From NCBI RefSeq assembly GCF_900112375.1, contig NZ_FOLS01000002.1, positions 124,001-188,000 of the forward strand: a stretch of DNA of 64,000 bases, written 5' to 3'. The notes beneath the pieces are model-generated. The model saw nothing but the letters and a program-made list of their open reading frames with translations. It was not told the DNA's origin and did not search any database. This stretch comes from Pseudomonas citronellolis. GTDB lineage: Bacteria > Pseudomonadota > Gammaproteobacteria > Pseudomonadales > Pseudomonadaceae. Shown piece by piece: positions 53,196-61,518 of this stretch (the stretch's first letter is position 1; each line of letters begins with the position of its first letter). The position numbers and the translations under genes were made by a program.

Positions 53196-54137
53196 TCAGG
53201 CCACGCTCAGGGCGCTGGCCCGGTAGTCCTTGGGCGAGCGCTCGAAGTGCTTCTTGAAGGCGCGGCTGAAGTGCGCCGAGTCGGTGAAGCCCCACTTGTA
53301 GGCGATGGTGGTGATCGACTCGCCGCGCAGGATGGGGTTGGCCAGGTCGTCGGCGCTGCGCTGCAGGCGCGCGCGCTGGATGTAGCGGCAGACGCTGTCG
53401 CCCTGCTCCTCGAACAGCCGGTACAGGTGGCGCACCGAGATGTTCAGGCGCTGCGCCAGGCCCTGGGGGTTCAGGCCCGGCTGGGTGAGGGATTCGTCGA
53501 TGACCTTCTGCACGTAGCTGCGCAGGTTGCCGCCCTGCAGCGCCTCGCTGCCGGGCGTCTCGCCGTGGGCGCCGAGGGCCGTGGGCAGGAGCGCGATGAA
53601 GGCGTTCTCCAGGGCCTCGCTTTCGGCGCCGGCGGGGTTCGAGCCGGACTCGCGGCACAGCTGGTCCACCAGCAGGTGCAACATGCGCCCGCTGGCGCAG
53701 GCGGCGGAGACCTTGCCGAACTTGCTGCGCCCGGGCAGCACCTTGTCCAGCGCCGCGCGCGGCAGGTGCAGGGAGGCGTGCTCGATGAGGCCGAAGGGGG
53801 TGATCTCGCAGCTGCCCACCGAATCCATCAGCAGCAGCTCGCCGGGGGCCAACTGGATGTCCACGCCGTTCTGGCTGACCTGGGAGAAGCCGCTGCGCTG
53901 GCTGATCAGGAAGCAGTGGCGGTCGTCGTCCTGGTCCGCATTGAGGCGCTTGCGGGCGATCAGCCCGGCATTGGTGCGCAGGTGCGCCATGGTCAGGCCG
54001 GAGTGCGATTGCGCGTGGATCTCGCCGATGAACAGCGAACGGCTGAAGGCCAGCTGCGTCTCGAACTGACCGCAGATCGAGCGCAGCGCCGCGCTCCAGC
54101 CTTCCAGCCCGACCTGGGCGGCATGATGGGCTTGCAT
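53196..54137 (-). CDS. AraC family regulator, FeaR-like
   Basis: A 313-residue regulator with an N-terminal AraC-binding-like domain (QFETQLAFSRSLFIGEIHAQSHSGLTMAHLRTNAGLIARKR) and C-terminal double helix-turn-helix (LAQRLNISVRHLYRLFEEQGDSVCRYIQRARLQRSADDL, ITTIAYKWGFTDSAHFSRAFKKHFERSPKDYR). It resembles FeaR, activator of tyramine/phenylethylamine oxidation genes. ATG 54137 follows GGAGG. A GTTAAC-type operator lies 41 bases upstream. The permease and aldehyde dehydrogenase nearby and their dyad element are its likely targets. Confidence 0.85.
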   Translation of the reverse strand: MQAHHAAQVGLEGWSAALRSICGQFETQLAFSRSLFIGEIHAQSHSGLTMAHLRTNAGLIARKRLNADQDDDRHCFLISQRSGFSQVSQNGVDIQLAPGELLLMDSVGSCEITPFGLIEHASLHLPRAALDKVLPGRSKFGKVSAACASGRMLHLLVDQLCRESGSNPAGAESEALENAFIALLPTALGAHGETPGSEALQGGNLRSYVQKVIDESLTQPGLNPQGLAQRLNISVRHLYRLFEEQGDSVCRYIQRARLQRSADDLANPILRGESITTIAYKWGFTDSAHFSRAFKKHFERSPKDYRASALSVA

Positions 54138-54177
54138 ACGCACCTCCGTGGGGTGGCGTTGTTGTTGTCGCGAAACA

Positions 54178-54191
54178 GTTAACATGTTATC
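54178..54191. promoter_or_regulatory. HpaR-like operator before the FeaR-like gene
   Basis: GTTAACATGTTATC, 13 of 14 matches to the window consensus, 41 bases upstream of the AraC start codon. It would let HpaR control the amine-catabolism activator. Confidence 0.6.
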
Positions 54192-54290
54192 GAAATGCCC
54201 GCAACGAATTTCTGACAGCCGTTTCCTATGCAGCTGGCATGCCAGTGGGCGTGGATAACCTGTAAATGAAAGCAGCGCGGCAAGCCGCGC

Positions 54291-54869
54291 TCAGAGTTCG
54301 CCGAGCAGGCGCCCCAGGTGGAACAGCGCGCGCAGCAGGTGGTCGCGCTGTTCGCGCTCCAGGCGCAGGTAGCGGCGGAAGCTGGGCAGGCGGTTGACCA
54401 CCTCGCTGGCGGCCATGTGCTCCAGGCGGATGCGCCAGCGCCCGGCGTCGAATTCCAGCTCCAGGCGCTTGAAGTCCAGCGGCGGCAGCGCCCGTTGCAG
54501 GTGCTCGTCGGCCGCCAGGCGCTCGGCCAGGCGCGCGCCCAGGGCCGGGTCGCCGGCACGCTGGCGGCATTCCACGCCCTGGCGCCGCAGCACACCCTGG
54601 TGGCGCAGTTCGAAGCGCGCCTCGCCGGCGTACGCCGCCGGCCCCTCGACGACGAACTCGGTGAGCACCAGGTGCATGAGGAACTGCGCCTGGGGCCGCT
54701 CGCGCAGCTCGAAGACCAGCCCGCCGTCCACCGTGCTGAAGCGCCCGGCGCCGGGCTCCAGCGCTTCGAAGGCCAGGCCGCCGAGGTTGCGCCGGGCCTG
54801 CTCCAGGGTCACCCCCGGGCGGTAGCCCGAGGGCGGGCGGCGCAGCCAGTCAGACAGCCTTGGAAGCAT
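54291..54869 (-). CDS. Hypothetical protein (possibly DUF3156)
   Basis: A 192-residue soluble protein (LPRLSDWLRRPPSGYRPGVTLEQARRNLGGLAFEALEPG ... RLLGEL), rich in Arg and Leu, overlapping the end of the permease gene by 20 bases. The overlap implies translational coupling with the permease. It resembles the DUF3156 type found beside amino acid permeases, recalled with limited certainty. Function unknown. Confidence 0.72.
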   Translation of the reverse strand: MLPRLSDWLRRPPSGYRPGVTLEQARRNLGGLAFEALEPGAGRFSTVDGGLVFELRERPQAQFLMHLVLTEFVVEGPAAYAGEARFELRHQGVLRRQGVECRQRAGDPALGARLAERLAADEHLQRALPPLDFKRLELEFDAGRWRIRLEHMAASEVVNRLPSFRRYLRLEREQRDHLLRALFHLGRLLGEL

Positions 54870-56349
54870 GGCCGTAGAACTCGCTGGAATGGATGCCGGG
54901 TTCGGCGCGGAACTCCTTCTCCAGCACCTCTTCCACCGGCACCGGGCGGAACGGGTTGACCTTCTGCACCAGCAGGGTCCAGACCAGCGCGTAGGCGGCG
55001 GTCAGGCCGAGCATCACGGCGAAGGGCACGTAGATGTCGGCGGGGTTCATGCCCGGCGGGGTGATGTACCACATGCCGATGAGGATGCCGACGCTGGAGA
55101 CGATCTGCGGCAGCGGGAACAGCGGCGAGCGATAGGCCCGCGGCAGGTCCGGGCGGCGGATGCGCAGCAGCACCACGGAGAGGGTCACCAGCAGGTAGGC
55201 GGTGCTCCAGGCGCAGACCGCGGCCAACACCAGGTTCATGATGTGGTCGGTGTTGCCGCGCAGCCACAGGGCGTGCAGGCAGGGGATCAGCACCGCCACC
55301 AGGATGCACAGCACCGGCGTCTTGAAGCGCGGCTGCAGGTAGGCGAAGCACTTGGGCAGCGCGCCGTCCACGGCCATGCCGTACATGATCCTCGGCACGC
55401 CGGCCATCAGGGTGTTGATGGTGGCGGCGCCGGCGAACAGGAAGCCCACGCCCAGCCACAGCGGGCCGACCTGGCCCATCACCTGCTCGGCGAAGCGTGG
55501 GATGGCCATGGGCGTGTCCAGCAGGTGCACGCCGGCGGCCGGGTCGAGCAGCACGTTCTCCACCTGGCGCTTCATCGCCGCGCCGTAGATGAACATGCAC
55601 GAGGCCACGCCGAACAGGCCCAGGGCCATGGCCCGCGGCATCACCTTGGCCGAGTTGCGCAAATCAGGCGCCAGCGGGGTGACGAACTCGCAGCCGACGA
55701 ACATGAACATGGCCATGCCCACCAGCGAGAGGATGGTCTGCAGGTCGGTGCCCACCAGCGAGGCGCCGAACCAGCCGTCCAGCTGCACCGCCGGGGCGGC
55801 CAGCAGGCCGAGCACGCCGAACACCATCAGGGTGCTCCACATGCCGAAGGTCAGCACCACCTCGGCGCGGCCGAAGGCGTTGACGCCGAACACGTTGAGG
55901 ATGCCGAACACCACCACGAAGCCCACGCCCAGCAGCCAGGAACCGCCGGCGGACTCGGCCAGGGTGTTGAGGTGCTCGAAGTTCACCAGCGCCATCACCC
56001 CGGAAAGGATGGTCTCGGCGGTGCCGGCGAAGACGTGGACGATCAGGTAGGCGGCGATGGTCCCGGTGATGGCGAAGAAGCGCCCCATGCCGCAGGAGAT
56101 GTAGTCGTACACCGAGCCGCTGGTGGGCAGGATCGAGGCCGCCTCGGCGAAGGTGGTGGACTGCGCCAGCATCATCAGCACGGCGATCACCATGGCCGCG
56201 GCGAAGGCGCTGCCGCCGATGCCGAAGCCCATGGTGGCGGTGAGGATGACCGGGCTGGCCATGATCAGGCCGATGGTGCTGGCCAGGGCGGTGGGAAAAC
56301 CGACAGTGCCGCGCTTGAGGTGCGCGTCGAGCTGCTGCTGGATGGACAT
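54850..56349 (-). CDS. APC family amine/amino acid permease
   Basis: A 499-residue inner-membrane carrier with 12 hydrophobic segments: ALASTIGLIMASPVILTATMGFGIGGSAFAAAMVIAVLMML at helices 1-2, and FMFVGCEFVTPLAPDLRNSAKVMPRAM as the helix 6 region. It belongs to the amino acid-polyamine-organocation superfamily. Divergent from an aldehyde dehydrogenase and beside a FeaR-like regulator, it probably imports an amine such as tyramine or phenylethylamine. The specific cargo is inferred from context. Confidence 0.86.
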   Translation of the reverse strand: MSIQQQLDAHLKRGTVGFPTALASTIGLIMASPVILTATMGFGIGGSAFAAAMVIAVLMMLAQSTTFAEAASILPTSGSVYDYISCGMGRFFAITGTIAAYLIVHVFAGTAETILSGVMALVNFEHLNTLAESAGGSWLLGVGFVVVFGILNVFGVNAFGRAEVVLTFGMWSTLMVFGVLGLLAAPAVQLDGWFGASLVGTDLQTILSLVGMAMFMFVGCEFVTPLAPDLRNSAKVMPRAMALGLFGVASCMFIYGAAMKRQVENVLLDPAAGVHLLDTPMAIPRFAEQVMGQVGPLWLGVGFLFAGAATINTLMAGVPRIMYGMAVDGALPKCFAYLQPRFKTPVLCILVAVLIPCLHALWLRGNTDHIMNLVLAAVCAWSTAYLLVTLSVVLLRIRRPDLPRAYRSPLFPLPQIVSSVGILIGMWYITPPGMNPADIYVPFAVMLGLTAAYALVWTLLVQKVNPFRPVPVEEVLEKEFRAEPGIHSSEFYGHASKAV

Positions 56350-56466
56350 GGTGGTGAGCCTCTAAGCAGATGTTCTGGTTTGTTGTGGCTTAGGCATGAA
56401 GGGGCGGCACGGTGGGGCCTGGCTGACACTCTGCGCCCGGCGCCTGCTGGCGTCTTGCCCAGGCTT

Positions 56467-56543
56467 GCCGGCGGACTTGTCCATGGCTGCCAGGGCGGCA
56501 GTGAGGGTCATGCCCGACTGGCAGGCTCGGACAAGCCGCCGGC
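56467..56543. promoter_or_regulatory. Inverted 26-27 base dyad in the permease/aldehyde dehydrogenase intergenic region
   Basis: The left arm (56467-56493) and the reverse complement of the right arm (56518-56543) align with a single gap: GCCGGCGG, CTTGTCC and CTGCCAG are identical blocks. The loop is 24 bases. Each arm faces one of the divergent genes (117 bases to the permease start, 51 to the dehydrogenase start). A third copy is at 43149-43174. Likely binding sites for the FeaR-like AraC regulator. Confidence 0.65.
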
Positions 56544-56594
56544 GCGCGCCGCGGCTAGCCTGGGCCATCGACCATCGCAGCCCAGGAGTTGCCC

Positions 56595-58091
56595 ATGTCC
56601 AGCCCGCTGATTCCGATCCTCCCGGAGGTGCAGGCCTACCTCGCCCGCCCCCACGCTTCCTTCATCGACGGCGAACAATGCGCGCCGCACGGCGACGCCC
56701 GCCGCACCCTGCGCAACCCCGCCGACGACAGCCCCCTGGCCGAAGTGCGCCTGGCCGACCTCGAGCAGGTCGACGCCTGCGTGCAGTCGGCCCACCGCGC
56801 CTTCCGTTCCGGCATCTGGAGCGGCCTGGCGCCGAGCGAGCGGGAACGCCTGCTGCTGCGCTTCGCCGAGCTGGTGGAGCGCCACACCGAGGAACTGGCG
56901 CAGCTGGAAAGCCTGGAACAGGGCAAGTCGATCCACATCGCCCGCGCCATCGAGGTCGGCGCCTCCCTCGGCTACATGCGCTACATGGCCGGCTGGGCCA
57001 CCAAGATCGAGGGGCAGACGCTGGACGTGTCCATCCCGATGCCGGCCGGCGCGCGCTTTTCCGCCTACACCCGCCGCGAACCGGTGGGCGTGGTGGCCGG
57101 CATAGTGCCGTGGAACTTCCCGCTGATGATCGCCCTGTGGAAGGTCATGCCGGCCCTGGCCTGCGGCTGCGCCATCGTCATCAAGCCGGCCGACGAGACG
57201 CCGCTGACCGCCCTGCGCGTGGCCGAGCTGGCCATCGAGGCGGGCATCCCCGCCGGCGTCTTCAACGTCCTGCTCGGCGGCACCGAGGCCGGCGCGGCGC
57301 TGGTGGCGCACCCGCTGCTGAACAAGGTGTCCTTCACCGGCTCCACCGCGGTGGGCAAGCTGGTGGGCGGCGCGGCCCTGCAGAACATGACGCGCTTCAC
57401 CCTCGAACTGGGCGGCAAGAACCCCATGCTGGTGCTGCCCGACGCCGACCTGGACAAGGCCATCGCCGGCGCCATCGGCGGCGGCCTGCTGAACCAGGGC
57501 CAGGTCTGCGCGGCGGCCTCGCGGCTGTTCGTCCACGCCAGCCGCCACGCCGAGTTCGTCGAGCGCCTGGGCGAACAGGTGGGCAAGCTGAGCATCGGCC
57601 CGGGCCTCGACCCACAGGCCCAGGTCAACCCGCTGGTCTCGCGCCGCCAGCAGGACAGCGTGCTGCGCCACCTGGCCCTGGCCCGGGAACAGGGCGCGCG
57701 CTTCATCTGCGGTGGAGGCCGCCCGGACCTGCCCGGCTACTATGTCGAACCGACGGTGCTGGCCGGGGTGAACGCCGGCATGGCCTGCGCCCGCGAGGAA
57801 ATCTTCGGCCCGGTGCTCTCGGTGCTGAGCTACGACGACCTCGACGCCGCCGTGGCGCAGATCAACGACAACCCCTACGGCCTGGCGGCGAGCATCTGGA
57901 GCAACGACCTGGGCCGGGTGATGGACCTGATCCCACGGATCGAGGCGGGCACGGTGTGGGTCAACAACCACGTGCCGGTGGACCCCAACCTGCCGTTCGG
58001 CGGCTACAAGCAGTCGGGGCTGGGACGGGAGTTCGGACGGGCGGCGATCGAGGGGTTCACGGAGGGGAAGTCGGTTTGTATTGCGTATTGA
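56595..58091 (+). CDS. Aldehyde dehydrogenase (phenylacetaldehyde/FeaB-like)
   Basis: A 498-residue NAD(P)-dependent dehydrogenase. VVAGIVPWNFPLMIALWKVMPALACG is the cofactor segment, LELGGKNPM carries the general-base Glu and NQGQVCAAASRLF the catalytic Cys; the C-terminus ends FTEGKSVCIAY. Similar in length and sequence to FeaB-type dehydrogenases that turn phenylacetaldehydes into phenylacetates. ATG 56595 follows CAGGAG; an in-frame TTG at 56589 lies in the ribosome site spacing. Likely makes 4-hydroxyphenylacetate for the hpa pathway. Confidence 0.87.
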   Translation: MSSPLIPILPEVQAYLARPHASFIDGEQCAPHGDARRTLRNPADDSPLAEVRLADLEQVDACVQSAHRAFRSGIWSGLAPSERERLLLRFAELVERHTEELAQLESLEQGKSIHIARAIEVGASLGYMRYMAGWATKIEGQTLDVSIPMPAGARFSAYTRREPVGVVAGIVPWNFPLMIALWKVMPALACGCAIVIKPADETPLTALRVAELAIEAGIPAGVFNVLLGGTEAGAALVAHPLLNKVSFTGSTAVGKLVGGAALQNMTRFTLELGGKNPMLVLPDADLDKAIAGAIGGGLLNQGQVCAAASRLFVHASRHAEFVERLGEQVGKLSIGPGLDPQAQVNPLVSRRQQDSVLRHLALAREQGARFICGGGRPDLPGYYVEPTVLAGVNAGMACAREEIFGPVLSVLSYDDLDAAVAQINDNPYGLAASIWSNDLGRVMDLIPRIEAGTVWVNNHVPVDPNLPFGGYKQSGLGREFGRAAIEGFTEGKSVCIAY

Positions 58092-58268
58092 GGTGAGGGT
58101 TGGGGAGTTTGCCGGTGAGCCCAATCGCGGACTCCGTCCGCGATAACCGGAACCACCGGCGCGATTCGCGGATGAGATCCCCGCCCACACCCCCCCACGT
58201 AGGAGCGCGCCCTGCGCGCGATATCGCGGGCAGGGCCCGCTCCTACAGGTTCGGGACGAACGCTCGGC
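58092..58268. repeat. Convergent intergenic region with REP-like hairpins
   Basis: Holds CAATCGCGGACTCCGTCCGC with CGATTCGCGGATGAG (as at 21260-21300) and a TGTAGGAGCGCGC hairpin (58199-58247). Lies between the converging dehydrogenase and TRAP genes, where it may serve as a terminator. Confidence 0.75.
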
Positions 58269-59591
58269 TCAGAAACTCAACAACCACAGCGACAACCCCG
58301 GCACCAGCACCAGCAGCACGATGCGCAGCAGGTCGGAGGCGAGGAACGGCAGCACGCCCCTGGCGGTTTCCATGTAGGGCACGTCCTTCGCCAGCTTGTT
58401 GACGATGAACAGGTTCATCCCCAATGGCGGGTGGATCAGGCCGATCTCCACCACCATCAACGCCAGGATGCCGAACCAGATGGACTTCTCCCCCGCCGTC
58501 AGGTCGAAGAACTCCAGGCCCATGATCATCGGGTAGAAGATCGGGATGGTCAGCAGGATCATCGCCAGCGAGTCCATCACGCAGCCCAGCAGCAGGTAGA
58601 TCAGCAGGATCACCGCCAGCACCAGCAACGGCGCCAGGCCGCTGTCGCGGACCCAGGTGGCCAGTTCCACCGGCATCTGCGTCAGCGCCAGGCCGGAGTT
58701 GAGCAGGTCGGCGCCCAGCAGCACCAGGAAGATCATTGCGCTGGCCTCGGCGGTGCCGGTCAGGCTCTTGCCCAGGCCGTCCCAGCGCATGCCGCCGCGC
58801 AGCGCCGCCAGCAGGCCGCAGGCCGCGGCGCCGATGGAAGCCGCCTCGGTGGGGTTGGCCCAGCCGCCGTAGATGCCGACGATCACCACCAGGAAGATCG
58901 CCAGGATCGGCAGGATCTGCACGAAGGCCGCCAGCCTTTCGCGGCCGCTGGCCTTGGGCGCCGGCTGGCAGGCATTGGGATCACGGGCGACCTGGATGCG
59001 GATCACCAACATGTAGCCGATCACCGCGACCAGCGCCGGCAGCATGGCGGCGACGAACAGCTTGGCGATGGATTCCTGGGTCAGCACCGCATAGATGATC
59101 AGCGGCACCGACGGCGGGATGAGGATGCCCAGGGTGCCGCCGGCCGCCACCGAGGCCGTGGCCAGGCGCCCGGAGTACTTGTGCCGCGCCAGCTCCGGCA
59201 GGGCCACCTGGCCCATGGTCGCCGCGGTGGCCAGGGACGAGCCGCAGATCGCCCCGAAGCCGGCGCAGGCGCCCACCGCCGACAGCGCCAGGCCCCCGCG
59301 CCAGTGGCCGATGAAGGCCGAGGCGCAGCGGAACAGCGCCTTCGACAGGCCGCCGTGGGTGGCGAACTGGCCCATCAGCACGAACAGCGGGATCACCGCC
59401 AGGTCGTAGTTGGACAGGCGCGCGTAGGCGAGGTTGTTGAGGGTATAGAGCAAGGCGTCGAGGTCGCCCTGGTTGATCACCAGGAAGCACAGCGCGCCGG
59501 CCAGGAACATCGCCACGCCGACCTGCACGCGCAGCACCAGCATCGCCAGCAGGCCGGCGAACATCCACAGGCCCAGGGCCATTCCGCTCAT
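58269..59591 (-). CDS. dctM: TRAP transporter large permease DctM
   Basis: A 440-residue membrane subunit with 12 hydrophobic segments: LDALLYTLNNLAYARLSNYDLAVIPLFVLMGQFATHGGLSKALF, GTLGILIPPSVPLIIYAVLTQESIAKLF, and LIHPPLGMNLFIVNKLAKDVP. It forms the Na+-driven channel of a tripartite ATP-independent uptake system. Start ATG 59591 overlaps the DctQ stop by ATGA and follows AAGGAG. The frame is open far upstream but antisense to nothing meaningful. Confidence 0.93.
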   Translation of the reverse strand: MSGMALGLWMFAGLLAMLVLRVQVGVAMFLAGALCFLVINQGDLDALLYTLNNLAYARLSNYDLAVIPLFVLMGQFATHGGLSKALFRCASAFIGHWRGGLALSAVGACAGFGAICGSSLATAATMGQVALPELARHKYSGRLATASVAAGGTLGILIPPSVPLIIYAVLTQESIAKLFVAAMLPALVAVIGYMLVIRIQVARDPNACQPAPKASGRERLAAFVQILPILAIFLVVIVGIYGGWANPTEAASIGAAACGLLAALRGGMRWDGLGKSLTGTAEASAMIFLVLLGADLLNSGLALTQMPVELATWVRDSGLAPLLVLAVILLIYLLLGCVMDSLAMILLTIPIFYPMIMGLEFFDLTAGEKSIWFGILALMVVEIGLIHPPLGMNLFIVNKLAKDVPYMETARGVLPFLASDLLRIVLLVLVPGLSLWLLSF

Positions 59592-60124
59592 CGTCCGGCT
59601 CCTTCTTCCAGCAGCGCCAGCAGGCTGCGGCACAGGGCGCACAGGCACAGCAGCGCCAGGCTCGGCACCACCAGCGCCAGGGGGATCCAGTGCGGCACCG
59701 CCAGCAGGGTGCTGCTGTCCTCGTGGGCGTGGGCCTCCAGCACCTGCAGGCCGGTGCGCCAGGCCAGCACCGCGGCGACCGCGGCGAACAGCAGGTGCGC
59801 CACGGCATCGAGCCCGCGGCGCACGGCCAGGGGCATCCAGTTGGAGAACATCTCCACGCGGATGTGGCTGTTGCGCATCTCGCACAGCGGCAGGAAGGCG
59901 GCGATGGCCACCGCCGCGCCCATTTCCAGCAGCTCCATGTCGCCGGTGACCGGCGTCGACCACAGCTTGCGGCCGACGATGGACACCAGGGACATGCCCA
60001 CCAGGGCCAGCAGCAGGGCGCCGCCGGCATAGGCGAAGCCCTGCGCCACGGATTCCAGCAGGCGCACCGGCAGGCCCTTGCCGCGGGCCGGCACGGCGCC
60101 TTCGAGGGACAGCATCTCGCTCAT
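59588..60124 (-). CDS. dctQ: TRAP transporter small permease DctQ
   Basis: A 178-residue four-helix membrane subunit (YAGGALLLALVGMSLVSIVGRKLWSTPVTGDMELLEMGAAVAIAAFLPLCEMRNSHIRVE). The pattern ELLEMGAAVAIAAFLP is a DctQ hallmark. ATG 60124 was chosen over GTG 60133 because the AAGGGG ribosome site fits. It sits 12 bases after dctP. Confidence 0.9.
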   Translation of the reverse strand: MSEMLSLEGAVPARGKGLPVRLLESVAQGFAYAGGALLLALVGMSLVSIVGRKLWSTPVTGDMELLEMGAAVAIAAFLPLCEMRNSHIRVEMFSNWMPLAVRRGLDAVAHLLFAAVAAVLAWRTGLQVLEAHAHEDSSTLLAVPHWIPLALVVPSLALLCLCALCRSLLALLEEGAGR

Positions 60125-60136
60125 CGCGGCCACCCC

Positions 60137-61168
60137 TTACAGCTCGACGCCGGCGGCCCGGGACAGCTCGCGCAGCCGGTCGGCCAGTTGCCCGCCCGCC
60201 AGGCCCTTGCCCTCGGCGTCGGCCACCCACTCGGCGGTGACCTTGTCGCCGGCCTCGCGCAGGCTCTGGTAGGCCGCCGGCTCGAAGCTGGCCACGCTGT
60301 CCCTGGCGACCATGTCGCGGGCCCGCGCCAGTTCGTTCTCCCAGGCTTCGCCGAAGCGCTGCACCAGGGCGTCGCCGCTGTTGCGGTCGAGGATCGCCTT
60401 GAGATCGTCGGGCATGCGCTCGTAGCTGCGCGGGTTCATCAGCATGCCCAGCAGGGTGATGGAGAAGGTCGGGCGGCCTTCCGGCACGTCGGTATGGTGC
60501 TGCGTCACCTCGTCTAGCTTCAGCGCCGGGATCAGCTCCCAGCTGGCCAGGGCGCCGTCGATCACGCCCTTGGACAGCGACTCGGTGAGCTGCGCCGCCG
60601 GCATGCTCACCGGCGCCGCGCCCAGGCCGGTGGCCAGGCGTGCGCTCATGCGCGAGGAGGCGCGCAGCTTCAGGCCCTTGAAGTCTTCCAGGCTGCGCAC
60701 GGCCTTGCCGGTGGTGTGCAGCTGCATGCCGCCGTCGCTGTGCAGGGCCAGCACGCGGTAGCCCTTGTAATCCTCCTGCAGGGCCTGCTGGTAGAACTGC
60801 CAGATGATCTTCGACGCCTGCACGCCGTTGGCCGGCAGCATGAACGGCAGCTCCACCGCCTCGCTGCGCGGGAAGCGCCCGGGCGAGTAGCCGGGGGCGG
60901 TCCAGACGATGTCCACCACGCCGTTGCGCACCTGGTCCGGCAGTTGCCCCGGGGTGCCGCCGAGCTGCATGGAGGGGTAGATCTGGCACTGGATGCGCTG
61001 CTCCGACTCGCGGGCCAGGGTGTCGCACCAGGGCTGGATGACGTGCTGCTGGGCATTGGAGCTGGCCGGGAGGAAGTGCGCGATCTTCAGCGTCACGCGT
61101 TCGGCCGCCACGGCCGGGGCCAGGCTGCCACAGGCGAGCAGCAGGGCCAGGAAGGAGGATTTCTTCAT
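60137..61168 (-). CDS. dctP: TRAP transporter substrate-binding protein DctP
   Basis: A 343-residue periplasmic receptor with signal peptide MKKSSFLALLLACGSLAPAVAAE. LKIAHFLPASSNAQQHVIQPWCDTLA and GLKLRASSRMSARLATGLGAAPVSMPAAQLTESLSKGVIDGALASWE carry the conserved Arg (in LRASS) that binds a carboxylate. The ligand is thus an organic acid; an aromatic acid such as HPA is suggested by the HpaR-like operator 74 bases upstream. Confidence 0.92.
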   Translation of the reverse strand: MKKSSFLALLLACGSLAPAVAAERVTLKIAHFLPASSNAQQHVIQPWCDTLARESEQRIQCQIYPSMQLGGTPGQLPDQVRNGVVDIVWTAPGYSPGRFPRSEAVELPFMLPANGVQASKIIWQFYQQALQEDYKGYRVLALHSDGGMQLHTTGKAVRSLEDFKGLKLRASSRMSARLATGLGAAPVSMPAAQLTESLSKGVIDGALASWELIPALKLDEVTQHHTDVPEGRPTFSITLLGMLMNPRSYERMPDDLKAILDRNSGDALVQRFGEAWENELARARDMVARDSVASFEPAAYQSLREAGDKVTAEWVADAEGKGLAGGQLADRLRELSRAAGVEL

Positions 61169-61241
61169 GCCGTTACCTCGGTGTTGTTCTTATCGTCGGG
61201 TGGACACCTGGCGGCGCCCGGGGGCTAGATTCAGGCACATA

Positions 61242-61255
61242 GTTAATATTTTAAC
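61242..61255. promoter_or_regulatory. HpaR-like operator on the TRAP side
   Basis: GTTAATATTTTAAC, 11 of 14 matches to the consensus GTTAACAWRTTAAC, 74 bases upstream of the dctP start codon. It is a marked AT-rich island in a GC-rich region. Confidence 0.5.
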
Positions 61256-61435
61256 AATACGTCCGGCGAATCAGGCGGCGGATTGCCATCCGGGCAAATG
61301 TGACAAAATGTTATGAGACGCCCCTGAAAGGCCTATGGGCACCGGACTGAAGGCTTTCTCAAGCAGGCAACGGCGCGCGCTCCACGGAAAACAGCCGATC
61401 CGCGGGAGGAAAGTTCCGGGTTGCTCCGGCATATC

Positions 61436-61449
61436 GTTAACAAATTAAT
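61436..61449. promoter_or_regulatory. HpaR-like operator and promoter on the porin side
   Basis: GTTAACAAATTAAT, 13 of 14 matches to the consensus, 70 bases upstream of the porin ATG. TTGCTC at 61421-61426 could be a -35 box, 17 bases before ATTAAT at 61444-61449, so the palindrome overlaps the candidate promoter. Confidence 0.55.
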
Positions 61450-61518
61450 TATGTGGTACAACCTCTCCCCGCTCGCTCCCGCCGAGGAGCGAAGAACAAG
61501 AACAACAAGGGGAAGAGC

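Noticed and set aside
59592..61028. Long N-terminal extension of DctM
   Set aside because: Runs in another frame through dctQ and dctP; DctM homology begins at ATG 59591 with a good ribosome site.
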